Below are positions 1 through 11,254 of a stretch of 64,000 nucleotides of DNA, piece by piece; the first letter of the stretch is position 1; each line of letters starts with the position of its first letter. This DNA is from Cryptomeria japonica. Lineage: Eukaryota > Streptophyta > Pinopsida > Cupressales > Cupressaceae. The stretch covers positions 469,582,573 to 469,646,572 of the forward strand of contig NC_081409.1 of the NCBI RefSeq assembly GCF_030272615.1, written 5' to 3'. The translations under genes were made by a program, and so were the position numbers. The notes beneath the pieces were generated by a model. That model saw only the letters and a list, made by a program, of their open reading frames with translations. It made no database searches and was not told the origin of the DNA.

Positions 1-194
1 ACTGTGGATTTCCAGGCTATGTGGTTTTAGCTTATCTAGAACTCGGAACCTCATATCCTCAAAGTTCCAAAGTTAATTATTTTAAAGGAGTTAGTCACCC
101 CAGAACCCTAGAGTCCTGAGGTGGGTGATATTTTGATATTTCGAGTATGTGATAAGATAATTTTTGGAACTTTCTTCTAGATTAAAGAAATTAG
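1..194. other. Upstream part of outer element, non-coding
   Basis: No ORF or RNA gene is visible. The stretch lies just 5' of the first ATG (195) of the decayed outer ORF, so it is probably the U3 or leader of the outer retroelement. Its left boundary is outside the window. Confidence 0.4.
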
Positions 195-721
195 ATGGAC
201 CCAATATCCAACAAGAGAATCAAAGAATTGAACAAACTACCTGCAACCATGAAATACCAATATCAAGGGTGAACATACACCTCAAAGATGGAAGATGCAA
301 TTCAGTGGGTGACTAATTTTGAGGTAGAACACATTGAGCTGGAGGATATAAGAACACAAATGGATAAGCCAAGGGTAGGGGCTCCTTATAGGAGAATTAA
401 GAGGTCAGGGTTGGTAGAAGCGACTGTGTTTCCTCAGTTTATCTAAACCCAAAAAATCATCATGATTGTGGCTCAATTTTACAACGTTGACACTAGAGAG
501 TGCAAAAATGATTAGGGAAGGACAGTAAAAGACTTGTCAGTAGATATGTTAGGATTTGTATTTGGCATACCTTCAAGGGAGGAAGTACTCTTAACTACTG
601 AGGAAGAAGTTACTGAAATATGGAAAAAGTGACATTGTTTCATCCAAAAGGCACATGAATGAGAGTTGGTTAGAGGAGGAAAGGAAGACAGGGCTGAAGG
701 CTACTGATGTTCTAAGGGTTG
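195..721 (+). pseudogene. Outer element accessory ORF, 5' part (split by element 1)
   Basis: I do not recognise a named family. Reading from the ATG at 195 gives a protein with in-frame stops (TGA, TAA, TAG, TGA) and one frame slip near 620-660. It contains the stretch DLSVDMLGFVFGIPSREE, a hydrophobic 'FVFGIP' motif of the kind seen in plant transposon-associated proteins, followed by a Glu-rich segment. The reading ends at ...TDVLRV, where element 1 is inserted. On the far side of element 1 it continues at 27412 in the right frame as DFKEPQRDL. The order of features resembles the U3 ORF of element 1: a 'Y(N/D)xxTR' segment, then a 'F..VFGI' segment, then a helical block. I infer distant homology. 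It is not functional as it stands. Confidence 0.6.
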
Positions 722-1096
722 TGTTATCACTATTTTGATTATTGGGTTATTTTTGTTCTTTAATCTGCTAAAATATGCAAAATAGTGCTTAGTTTCTTCA
801 TTCTGCCTCTGAGGGTTATTGATCTAAGGGTTTAGGGTTTTTGCATTTCACCTTTTCCATCTTGAAATCCCTGGGTTCTATTTTCTTGTTACTTTTTCCA
901 CTTAGGTGGAAGGGTCGGTCCTTCGTGAGAAGAGGTCCCCCCTTTAAGTTTTCCTTAGGTGGGTCATTCATAATGTTTTTAATTTTTTGCCTTCTCCTAA
1001 GTTTTCATTTCTTTGTTGGGCTTCATAAAGATCATGCAAGTTCTAGTTGATCCAACGATGCACGCAGTTTTGCAAAGGGAAGTAACCCATTGTTTA

Positions 1097-2162
1097 CCTT
1101 TCATGAAGCAACGAAAGATTGGTGGGCGTGGCAAGTAAGGTAAAGAAAGAGTTATGGATCATGCATCTTGTTCATGATCCAATGGTCCATTTTGTTTCAC
1201 GATGAAAAGACGAGCAGATTTTATCCTTCGCGAAGTAGCGAAAGGATGGCAGGCCCCAAAGGTAAGCGGATCCCTTGGTTAAAAACCAAACATTTTCGAC
1301 AAGACCTAGTGGGCGATGCTATTTTGCATGGTAAAGATGCGCAAAGTTTACCTTTCACGAAGTAGCGAAAAGGTAGTGGGCCTAGTGAATTGGTGGCTTG
1401 CAAGATAAAGAAAGTGCATCTTCGAGAAGATCCAACAGTGCGCATATTTTCATAGCCCAAAGTAACATAAAATTTACTCTTTGTGAAGTAGCGAAAAGGA
1501 GCTGGCAGTTACATGGTGAATGAGGTGGCAATACAGCTGGATGTCTGGCTGAGGCAAAAGGTGATCTATCAGTAGGACACGTGGCTATGAATGGATCATG
1601 AGTGGCCCATTTAATTAAGCAACAATATTGATGAAATCCACAGCTAAACAAGACACATGGTGGTTCAGATGTGGAGTCTGATAGAGTTCTTGAGCGAATG
1701 AATGGCCAACATGTGGGGGATATTTTTCATAAATTAGTAGGAAAAGTTGATTCTGCATAGAGGGCCCACTTTGAAGGTTAAAGGAGTTAAAGGCTGTGAA
1801 TCTCAAAATTGATCCAACGATGTGTGTTGTTTTGCAATGCGAAGCTACATGGTGATTAACCTTTGTGAAATAGCGAAAAACCACTAGCGGTGGTGGTCAC
1901 AGTTAGTTGAATAGATAAGCAGTCGCTGTGAAGAATAATAGTCGAGCAGATAGTGGATTATCCCATGGTTAGTGTTGTTTTGCATGGAAAAGATGCAAGC
2001 TTTTTATCCTTCGTGAAGCAGCGAAAGGAAGGAAGGGCCCATTTCTAAGCAGGATGACTCAAGTAAGGTAAAGAACGTGCACATCTTTCAAGATTTGATG
2101 GATGGCACTGTTTCACAATGAAAAGATGCAAGGTTTTTATCTTTCGCAAAGCAGCGAAAAGG
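1097..2162 (+). repeat. U3 tandem array with hairpin motif, 5' LTR copy
   Basis: Seven recognisable copies of a motif like CTTTCGTGAAGCAGCGAAAG lie at about 1097, 1225, 1351, 1477, 1860, 2009 and 2141. Most intervals are 126-149 bp; the 383-bp gap equals three degenerate units. The motif is an imperfect inverted repeat (CTTTCG / CGAAAG). It is usually preceded by a 'gatccaaYggtgcRc...tgttt' block and followed by a 'ggcgggccc' type block. Such arrays sit where LTR enhancers are expected, so a regulatory role is an inference. Confidence 0.75.
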
Positions 2163-2672
2163 CAAGACACTTAAAAAATTCTTTGTGGTCCGTTGGAGCC
2201 ATTTTTTGAATTCAATTATGAATTGATTGTTGAAGCATGTGGCTTAATGTTTCTATTCAATGCTTAGTTTCCGTAATAAGCTTCATATTAGCTGAAACTT
2301 TGGCATCATTTTGAAGAGTCTTGCAAAGGAACTGGTGCAAAGAGAGAATTTCTTCAGGCAACAAGTAAGTTTCTGCATATTGCTTGAGAGTTACAGTTTG
2401 AATTGGTATCACTAGGTGCTTGATTTCTTAGAAGTCCGTCTAATTTTTAATTGAAATAACTATAATTCCAAGATGGCACAATGAAGAGATTTCACAGGGA
2501 AGGTAAATTATCAGAAGAGAGCCATTTGTGATGACTTTTTCGAGCAGTTAACTATATATACTAATGCCGCAGCTAAGATGAAAGAATTGGTGCCCAAAGC
2601 TCCCCGCCTGAGAATTGGCGACGGTTTGTATGACAAAGGGAATTGGTTAAGGGATTCTCAGATAGGAATATT

Positions 2673-3501
2673 CAGTGATAACTTTAAGAAACCCACCCTC
2701 AAAAAATTGTATAAAATCTTGGCGAATATTTAAAATTTTCTAAAAATAATAATAATGTTTATTGGCGAATCTTTCCTTTTTATAAAAAAAAAATTAATTT
2801 TATTAGCGAATTTGTTTATATCAATTTTTTTGGTAGAAAATATTGGCAAATCTTGGAAAATAATCATTGCACACATTAATTACTATTGCATTTCCTTTCA
2901 TTTAAAAAATAATCTTTTATAAAAAAGTAAAGGCAAGAAGGTTGAAATCATTAATGAGTTTAAGGGCTAGACTATACTTTATTTGGTTTCAACCATTAAC
3001 TTAAAATAATCTAATAGCCCTCTTTCTATTTTGTAAGATAAAATTTACAAACAATTTGTAATACTCATGGGGCCAAAAATTGCTTTTAAACCATTGGTTT
3101 TCATTGAAGTCAACAATTCAAAAGCAATTTCAAAACCGACGAGCATTACAACTTGTAGGTACATTTTACCTCATGGAATACAATGAAGGTCATTAGATTA
3201 TATTTTAAATCAACGGTGGAAACAAAAGATTGTTGATATAACCCTAAAGTAACTAATAATTATGATATATTATTGGTGAATTAATTTGGATTTCTACAAT
3301 AAATTATAAAATGTTGGCGAATCTTTAAGTTAAAAAAATTAATGTAATAAATTCTTTGACGATTTAAATAACATTAAAATAAAAAATTCTAGAAATGTGG
3401 CGATTTGGGTCACCTTAAAAGTTGAAATTATTAGCCAAATTTGATTCCCAAATTTCAAAAAATAGCCAATTGGCGAATATTAGCCACTAAAGTTTTCACT
3501 G
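2673..3501. mobile_element. Non-autonomous hAT-type DNA transposon (829 bp)
   Basis: The insertion is present in the 5' LTR and absent from the 3' LTR, where the empty site near 23072 reads TGAATATA. It is bounded by a perfect 8-bp duplication GGAATATT (2665-2672 and 3502-3509). The terminal inverted repeats are CAGTGATAACTTTA and, at the other end, the complement of CAGTGAAAACTTTA. An 8-bp duplication and CAGTG ends are typical of the hAT superfamily. About eight copies of a TTGGCGAAT-like motif lie near both ends (for example 2719, 2763, 3313, 3473), resembling subterminal transposase-binding repeats. There is no transposase ORF, so it needs an enzyme from elsewhere. Confidence 0.88.
2961..3247. 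repeat. Fold-back (inverted repeat) core of the hAT element
   Basis: The left arm (about 2961-3090) and right arm (about 3113-3247) are imperfect reverse complements around a centre near 3102. For example, AAATTGCTTTT pairs with AAAAGCAATTT, and ATAATCTAAT in the left arm matches its complement in the right. A transcript would form a long imperfect hairpin. This is read by eye, so arm ends are approximate. Confidence 0.7.
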
Positions 3502-6500
3502 GGAATATTAGCTTTGGGACTTTTCAAAGTGAGATTTGGATAGAGAAATTCCCCTGCACCAATGAATAGTATATGGGAGTTAGATGTTGGAAAGCTCATA
3601 GTCCCTGGTGTTTTCATGGATGTGGACCTGTTAACCCAGATAGCAAATAACTATAACCCTGTTACCAGATGTGTGAGAAATGTAAATGGGGGGTCACTAA
3701 TTGAAATAAAGGATGATGAGTTCAGGAGAGTTTATGGGCTTAGTGAAGTATCAAATTACTTAGAGACCATCAATTTTGAAACTTTAGCAAAGGTGTATGA
3801 GGCTTAGAGAGATCACCTCAGAAGTGGCTCTCTGAGAGAATTATTTGTCAAAATAGGAGGACTAACTATTGTAGGCCCTAGCACCATGGAACCCTACTCT
3901 CTAAATCTATTTACTTTGAGGGCTAAAGGGATATATTAGTCCCTATGTTAGATTCTTGGGGAAGATGCTGAAACAACTATGCCAACCCACTATATGCTCA
4001 TGATAGCACAAATTTTGAATCCATCTCTGGCAGTAACTTTTGATTTTGCATCTTATCTCACTAATGACATTCATGAGGGATTGATGGGGATAAAAAATGC
4101 TAAGGTAAACAAACCTTTTGGGTGGTATTCTCTCCCTATGCACATGTTTCTATTTAAAGGTGTTGAATATTTTGCTAATGAAATGGACCTGATCAAAGAA
4201 AAAGACAGTGAGGAGATGCCCATTCAATTGTGGAGCACAATTTTGTCTTGGGATAGAGAAGATGTGAGCTACTTGAAGTTTGATAGATTTTTTGCATCTA
4301 AGCCTAGGATCCTCTTCTGCCCACAGAACCCTAGAATTCCTAAAGCTCTCCTTGAATTCCTTAGGCCTAAGGAATTTGCTGGAGATATCAAAATTATTCA
4401 CAACTGGGGTGATATATATTTGTACCCTATCTCTATTGTTTTTAGAGTTTATGGTTTCAGAGGAAATCCATATTTGCTCCCCTATCAAGTTCCATTGAAG
4501 ATAGGAATTGCAGAGGTCCTGAGGCAAATCGGAGGTTTGCAAGAAACAAAATTAACAAATAGAGGGAAACGAAATTTTTTTTCCAACTGTCACCATTGCA
4601 CATCAATTTGTAATCACCAAGAGTGGTTGGACACATTTTGATGATTTCTTTCAACCCTACAGGTTGTCTATTGCAATGGCCAGATTTGCTGATCTGGAGG
4701 ATTTCTTTAATGGCATGTTGAAGAAGAGAGCCGTATGTAAAGGTAGAGCACACCCATTCCATTTTCTTGAGGATTTGATCAGAAATGAATTCAATCTAGA
4801 TGAATAAGAATTGAGAAAGGAAAAATGGATAGCATATAAAAGGGCTTTGGATTTTATCAACCAATTTGATAGTGGTTATGATCCTTTGTCTAGTTTTACT
4901 CCCTTTGAGTATTAGGCTAAATTCTTCATACTTTATTTTGAAAATTTAATGCAAACCTTAAAGGAGAAGAGGGAAGCTATATTGAAAAATGACCCTAAAA
5001 AGACTAAGTTGGTTCTAGCCAAGTCTTCCTTTTCCAAGGCCATCCCTCCAAGTGAATATGTGATACACAAGAGGCCAAAATATAGTGTGCTAGTGCCAGT
5101 CAAGGGTGAGCCTTCTACTTCAAAAGGGAAAAGAGCAATAGAAGATGTAGTTGAAATACAAGATTCCCCTAGAAGGAAAAGGGTGGGAAAAGAGGTACAA
5201 ATAGGTGAGCCTTTATATTCTCCATCCCAATCCCCAATCCATGTGGGGGATGAACATGCGGTGGCTGAGCAATTGCTATAGCTAGGAATTCTTGGGGAGA
5301 TTGCCTGTACTTATGAAGAAGTACAAGAAGGAATGCCTGAGGAACCACCAAATACTGAAATGGGCTTGACTGTAAAGGAGTTTAAAGGCAAAGAGTTAGA
5401 CCCTATCATCAAATAGGCTAGCAAGGAATTTCTAGTTGATAACAATTTTGTTACAACAGGATCTTTCATGCAATTTGTTTGGAGGAAAAATATAGAACAA
5501 TTTAAACCAAAATGTGAGAAGAAGAAAAGTGAACATCCTTACAAAGATACATCTGTGGTGGAAGAAGAAGTAAAATAAGAAATGATGACTGAATTCAAAG
5601 CCATTACTCCTGAGCAGGGGAGAGAAATGGTAGAAAAATTTGGTGTATTAATTCTTCCTGAGTGGGATATAGTAGATGCATTAGTGCTTGAAGTAGTAAG
5701 GATAGAAACAAAACCCTTGGAAGGAGTGACATTTAGCAAGGACCATGCTGCTTTGGTCATGTGGTCTCTAAGGAGGGATGAGAGTAGAAAGAGGAAGGAC
5801 ACCTCAGAGTCCATCTATCTTGGAGGTATGATTGTGAAGAGAGTGCAGGACACATGGGTAGTAGAGGCTGCTAGCACAGTTTTGGAATCAACAAAATTCA
5901 GTGTGGCAGTAGTCAAGAAGGAAGCCAAGGAAAAAGTTGATCTCCAGGTAAAACTGGAGATGATTCTAAAAGGTTATAATGAGGCCAAAGTGGAGATAGC
6001 CCACAGGGATAGTATCATTGCCAAATTGAAAAATCAATTAGCAGGGCAATACCAAAGAGGTGAATCTTCTACCTTAATGATTGCCTCTTTGCCAAGAAAA
6101 CCTCCATCCACCAGTCTAATCATTGAATTTCCCCCTTCTCCTATGACTTCTAGTTTTCAATCAACTAAGACCATACAAGATGAAGTGGAAAAGTTGAAGC
6201 AGGCTCAGACTCTGTTTGCAAGTAAGTATGAGGAAAAGGTCAGAGGCACACTTTTTAAGTTTGCTAACACAATAGGGGCTTCTATTGTGCATATATATAT
6301 GTAGAGAAGTTTGAACATGCTGATAGGTTTAAAGGAGGATAAGGGTGTTCTAGAGCCAATTTTGAATAAGTGGATGCCTAGGGAGGTGGAATTGGAATTC
6401 ATGTGTTCATCCCATGAAGAAGCAAATGTTGATGCCACTATTAAATCCACCTGTGGGTTAGTGAAAGGCATGAACAGGTTGGTAGAAGGAAGAGCTGGTC

Positions 6501-7013
6501 TAGAAAGAGAGACAAATATGTATAGAAAGGAATATACTGACCAAAAATTTGAAATATTTCTTGGAGATTTTGTCAACACAAGTGAGTTAAAAGATGAAAA
6601 AGTATGGCTAGATGAGCTAGGACATAAATTATCTCAATGGATAAATGAAGTCATCAATTCAGATGACACATCTTTATTTATTCAGACAATTGAAGAAATT
6701 GAGAAGATGAAGTCACATTATGGTTTTTTGGAGACAGAGGTTAAGCAATTAAGAAACACATGGAAAAGATTGAATAAGTTGAAAAAGAAAATTGTTAACT
6801 TCTCCTGCCCTGGTGATGATGTGTTCCAAGAGTGGAAAAAGAAATATGTGGTGCAATAAGTAGAGGTTCAAGAACAATTAGCTGATGTTGCAGCGGTAAA
6901 ACAAACTTCAAAGCCGTTAGGAATGAAAATGATTGTAACTTCTTTTTAGCGGGAATCATGGTTGTAACAAACTTTTCCTAGGGAAGTTTTAAGCTTGTTT
7001 GCATCCATATCAT

Positions 7014-7020
7014 TATAAAT
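7014..7020 (+). promoter_or_regulatory. Probable LTR TATA box, element 1 5' LTR
   Basis: TATAAAT lies 47 bp after the end of the U3 ORF and is preserved in the 3' LTR at 26580-26586. If used, transcription starts about 30 bp downstream. That puts the whole ORF in U3 and leaves about 800 bp of R-U5. Confidence 0.55.
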
Positions 7021-7846
7021 GGATACCAGGACTTTAGGAGAGGACATCACAAGAACTTGTAAATAAACTCTACCAAAATTAATATACGATCTTCTAGTTT
7101 TTCAGAAAAATCTCGAGTTATGTATGATTTTTGAAAATGGGTATTAATATATAGATCAGATCATTTTGAGCACATATTTATGTTGTGTTCTTGCATGCAT
7201 TTGTTGATTTACTGTGTTCTTTTAAATAATCAAGGGCTATTTGATTGGATGGGGATTGCAAGGCAAGCTTACAGATGTGTTTTACATTTTTCTCTCAAGG
7301 GGAGGAATTAAATATACATAAAACCCCTTTGTTAGTGAATCAATAGTATTTTCTACTTGAATTGGATGAACAGGCTTAGCATAAAGGAAAAACTTACATA
7401 TATGTCAGGCATATATTAAGTTGATGAAGTTGAAGTGATAGGGAAGTATGTGAATGTCCAAATTCAGAACTCTTGTTTAATTTGGGTGACTTTGTAGCTC
7501 AGATAAGGCACTGATATCATTTGTGGAGTTTTTTCTATCTTTCTTGGGGTTAAGAATGAAAATGAACACATATTTTCTTTGAATGTTTCAATATTGTTGA
7601 GGTGATGAGGTTCATAGGTTTTTAACACTGGTTTACTGTGGATCTTATATTAAAATTGTGAAAGTATTCATAAGAGGTATACCCACCTAAGCTTAGGATA
7701 AGCTTAAAGTGTAGAAGGTTTTGTAGAAATCTTGTTATATGTTATTCTGGAATTCTATTTTCTTGTTGTCCTCTCCATATACAACAGAGGCTTTCAATTT
7801 TCTTACATAGGGGATTAGGGAAATCAGAATTTGAGGACAACAAAAG

Positions 7847-7864
7847 TAGCGACTCTACTGGGGA
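7847..7864 (+). other. Primer-binding site of element 1
   Basis: TAGCGACTCTACTGGGGA begins four bases after the LTR end. It resembles the TGGCGACTC...CTGGGGA primer sites I associate with Tat/Ogre elements, with the expected TGG changed to TAG. The primer tRNA is probably an Arg tRNA, from family knowledge only. Confidence 0.6.
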
Positions 7865-8305
7865 GAGTCATAATGTGAATCTGTATTGCAGAGCTAGTGC
7901 TTATATTGCATGAAAGTTTGTTCGAGTTTGTGTGTGTTTAGTCCTTGTAGCAGGCCATTTTATCCCTGATCTTTGTTATTTCTCTCTCTAAAGATCTTCT
8001 TGTTCTATAGTCTCCTGCAAGTGATTTGTCAAGCTTGTTTTCTTATTTTCCCATAGTTTTGGGTGGCGACTCGGACATACAGTAACCAGTTCTCTTGAAT
8101 AAGCATAATTCATTTTAAGGAAAACAAGTATAATGCAAAGAGGAAAGAACACTAGATCATTCATGAGGAGAAATCCTCAAGAGATGTTGCAAGAGAGATT
8201 ACCTGAGAAGGCACGAAGAGGCCAGAAAAGATCAGTTGCACATGAGCCATCTAGTGCTGCTTGGATATAGAAAAGCATTCATATAGGTAAGTCATCTAAA
8301 AGACT
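7865..8305 (+). other. Leader of element 1
   Basis: The stretch lies between the primer site and the gag start. A short ORF from 8133 stops at a TAG near 8268 in a different frame from gag. A second GGCGACTC occurs near 8063. An AG/GTAAGT donor-like site lies near 8286. No convincing gene is present. Confidence 0.5.
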
Positions 8306-10183
8306 ATGCAAAATTCTTCTTCCCATGAATCTGAGCAAGACATTTTGGGTTTTCATTCTGGTTTGTTTGGTAATAATGAGGATGTCCAAGTTTTGAATCA
8401 GAGGATTTCTCATGCTAGTTTATCTAGGAAGGATAGAAATAGTTCTAATGTTAAGATGGACTCTGTACCAAGAACTGTAGATGGGAATATTAGTTTGATT
8501 GATATCAATCAAGTCAATGTGTCAGATTATGAAGAGATATTCCCTGATGAAGATAAAGTATCACAAGAAATTGAGGCTCTTAATAGAAGAGTTCATCAAT
8601 TGATCTCCCTAAGGACACAAAAAGAAACAAATAAGGAGAAGGAAGTTAAGGCTAAATTAACTGAGAGAGATAGGCTTTTAAGGCAGATTGCTGATCTTGA
8701 ATTGTTCACCCAAGAGAAAACTAAGACTGAGGATGAAGGTCCAGTCATCAGAGAAAATTCGACTACCAAGATCAACCCTGCACACAAATTTGTTGTGCAA
8801 CCTAGTAGGGAGATTCTTAGTGACCCACAACCTGCTAGAAATAACGTTGACAAAGGAAATCAAAAGCGCATGGAAAATGGGTCTGGGTCTAAGACTATAG
8901 CAGAAATCTCTCATCAGTTGTCTGCACATGAGAGAGAGATAGACAGGATGAGGAAAGAGAAGGAAGATCTGCAAAGGGAATTGGAGAAAGATGAATTAGA
9001 AGCATCCAATCAAGAGGCTAAAAGAAAAATTAACTATCTAAAGGCTCCTCCCATAATCTTTCCTTCAATAGACCCAAATAAGCTTTTACCTCAGCATGCC
9101 TCATTCCCTCCAGTCAAAATTTAGTCAACCCTTCTTGTGAGTATTGTCCCAGTTAGTCAAGTCCCTATTACCTACCAAAGTAACCAAGTACCTCTAACTC
9201 ATGGTCTTAATATGAGAATGAACATGGGTAATAACCCTACTTGGAACTAGTTCCAGAGAAGACCCATTAATCTAGAGTTGTACAAACAACTTTTCTTTGA
9301 GGGAATCCCAGGGTACCCTAACCATGTTCCTACCGAATTGAGGGACAGGCTTCACAAGTTTGCTAGCAATAATGCTATAAGTGCAGAAGAGCACCTAAAA
9401 TATTTTAGTGACCTAGTAAATGATTATGAGATTGTAGATGAAGATGTCATCATGAAATTATTTGTACAGTCCTTGGTGGATGATGCAAGGGATTGGTACA
9501 AAGGTCTGCCCATAAATAGCATTAGTTCTTGGGAGGACTTTAAGAATTTTTTCCAAGAGAAATATGGTGATAAAATGAATGTGAGATTTATGCTCAACGA
9601 ATTCAATAACATTAGGAAGTCTGATAATGAAATTGTCATAGATTTCAATGCAAGGTTTCAGAAAGCAATGCATAGGCTTTACCAAGTGATGAGACTAGAT
9701 GATAATATGTGTCTGAACACTTACTATAATGCTTTTGATTCCAAAATGGCTTACATTCTAAGGGATAAAAACCCACATAGTCTAAGAGATGCTTTTAGAA
9801 TTGCCATCAGTGTAGAAAGTAATAGGAAAGAATCTGGAAAGGTGGGAAGGAGAACAGATGGTAGACTGTGGCAAGAATCAAAATAGTAGCCTAATAAGGT
9901 TGCCAAGGAAGAATACAAAATAGAAAAGTTAATGACTGCTATGAAAGATCTTATTGCTAAGGTAAGTAAGAATGACAAACCTCATTATAATTGGCAAGAT
10001 AGGCCTCCCAGATTACATGATATGCCATACAACACTACTTGTAAGGATGGAAAACCTCAGAATGATAAGTTAAAGAACACACAAAATCAGGACACCACAG
10101 ATCCTTTAAAGGGGGGAAATGTACATAACATGGAAAATATTCCTTGGTGCATGGCCTATGATGGGCCACATTCTCCTCATTAG
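8306..10183 (+). pseudogene. gag: Element 1 gag
   Basis: This is the capsid-like protein of a Ty3/Gypsy element. The start at 8306 was chosen because a TAA lies just upstream in frame. The first about 270 residues are charged and contain a coiled coil (Glu/Lys-rich, near residues 85-130 and 195-245). The conserved gag core follows at 9278-9886, with 'DDARDWYKGLP' and 'SWEDFKNFFQEKYG', the retrotransposon gag signature of a Trp-rich helix. A His/Cys cluster (WCMAYDGPHSPH) near 10146-10182 may be a weak zinc-binding motif. In-frame TAG stops fall near 9122, 9248, 9884 and 10181, but there is no frameshift. The same frame runs on into protease. Confidence 0.85.
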
Positions 10184-10213
10184 TGTGTTGTAGCTCAATC
10201 TCTTGAAGAATCC

Positions 10214-11242
10214 ATGAGAAAGGAGGGTGAGCCTGATATCAACATGTTTGACACTATTGTTGAAAGTGATAATCAGTCTTCACAAGGTGAATCTAGTGGG
10301 TGTGATGCACTAAGTTATAATGAATGTTATCAAGGGCAGATGAAAATTGATTGGAATCCCACTTTAAATGTGGTAACCATTGAAGATGAGGAAGTTCATC
10401 TCAGAAGACCTAGTGATGAAGAGGTAAAAAATCTTACCAAGGCTGCCATAGCCAAAGCCAAGCATAACTACAATCTGAGAAGTAGTAAAAGGGATGGAGA
10501 TCAGGGTGAACCTAGCTCCTTGTTTATGAAAGAAGTATTTCAGAAAAAGACAACAAGCAATAATGCTCTGCCTCAAGATGGTCATACAAAAGGTAACCAA
10601 TCCAAAGATGTAGCCAAAAGTGCACATAATAATACTACTGGTAATTTACAAGGGACTGCTATAGCTAAAAAGGCAAGTCAGCCTAAAGCAGAAAAGACCA
10701 AAATTTATACTGAGCCAATTAACAGTTCCACTTTTGATATGACTCAAGCTCTGACCCAAATGAAGGTTACAGTCCCATTGGTAGAACTATTGAAAATAAA
10801 AGAACACAGAGAAGCTGCTCTCTCTTTATTTTCTAATTTATCAGATTATAGTGCAGCTTTGCCTACAAACACCATGAAGGATGAAAAGGATCATGAACTG
10901 CAAACTCCAGAAGTATATGTCAGAACAACAATTACTCAAGAACCTTCCCAAGTGGATCCATTTTATGTGACCTTATTAGTCAATAATAGGCTAATTAAGA
11001 ATTGTATGATAGACTCTGGTGCTGCTGCAAATGTGATGCCATATGGTGTCATGAAGGAGTTGGGATTATCAGTAAGTACTTTTTATGGGAAGTACTATGA
11101 TATGGATAATAGAGAAGTACTTGTGGTAGGTACAATGAAAGATGTGGAGGTAAAGATAGCAACATTTCCTGAAGCAACATATAATATGGATGTCATAGTA
11201 ACTGATACAACACCTCATTATGGCATGCTATTATCTAGATAA
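10214..11242 (+). pseudogene. Element 1 linker and aspartic protease
   Basis: This stretch continues the gag frame. A long polar linker (first about 240 residues, containing 'YNLRSSKRDG') leads to a retropepsin-type domain. The catalytic motif is IDSGAAANVMP at 11009-11041, followed by the typical 'MKELGL' helix and a 'MLLSR' end where 'ILLGR' is usual. The protease would cut the Gag-Pol precursor. It ends in a TAA in place of a sense codon, and the frame continues into the next domain. Confidence 0.85.
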
Positions 11243-11254
11243 TGGGTTGTAGCA

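Larger units (their letters stand above)
2473..6967 (+). pseudogene. U3-encoded accessory ORF of element 1, 5' LTR copy
   Basis: I do not recognise a named family. The reading starts at the ATG at 2473 and ends at the TAA at 6965-6967, 47 bp before the LTR TATA box. It is broken by several stops, by the hAT element (837 bp with its duplication, a multiple of three) and by a one-base slip in the T-run near 4576. Recognisable blocks are an N-terminal 'LVPKAPRLRIGD' segment, 'MNSIWELDVGKLIVPGVFMDVD' cut at 3562 onward, an 'F(R)RV(Y/F)GL' segment, a hydrophobic helical block with 'GWYSLPMHMFLFKG', an Arg/Lys-rich linker with 'KRAIEDVVEIQDSP', and a Glu/Lys-rich probable coiled coil from about 5880 to 6860. 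The second copy (22877-26533) is in one frame. I infer an accessory protein, not a retroelement enzyme. Confidence 0.75.
722..7842 (+). repeat. Element 1 5' LTR
   Basis: This is a direct repeat of 21125-27406. It is 7121 bp, or about 6284 bp without the 829-bp hAT insertion and its 8-bp duplication, against 6282 bp for the 3' copy. In order it holds U3 with a tandem array of about 127 bp period (about 1097-2162), the U3 ORF (2473-6967), a TATA box (7014) and roughly 800 bp of R-U5. LTRs of this size are exceptional even among Ogre/Tat elements. Confidence 0.92.

Noticed and set aside
841-1050. Short plus-strand ORF at the start of the element 1 LTR
   Set aside because: Composition is T-rich low complexity and the equivalent in the 3' LTR is not kept open; it is LTR sequence.
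4150-4542. Minus-strand ORF of 130 codons within the U3 gene
   Set aside because: It is the shadow of the plus-strand U3 ORF, which has homologous motifs and a long single frame in the other copy.
8286-8291. AG/GTAAGT splice-donor-like site in the element 1 leader
   Set aside because: A single matching word without a matched acceptor or a reading that would be joined; recorded only as a leader detail.
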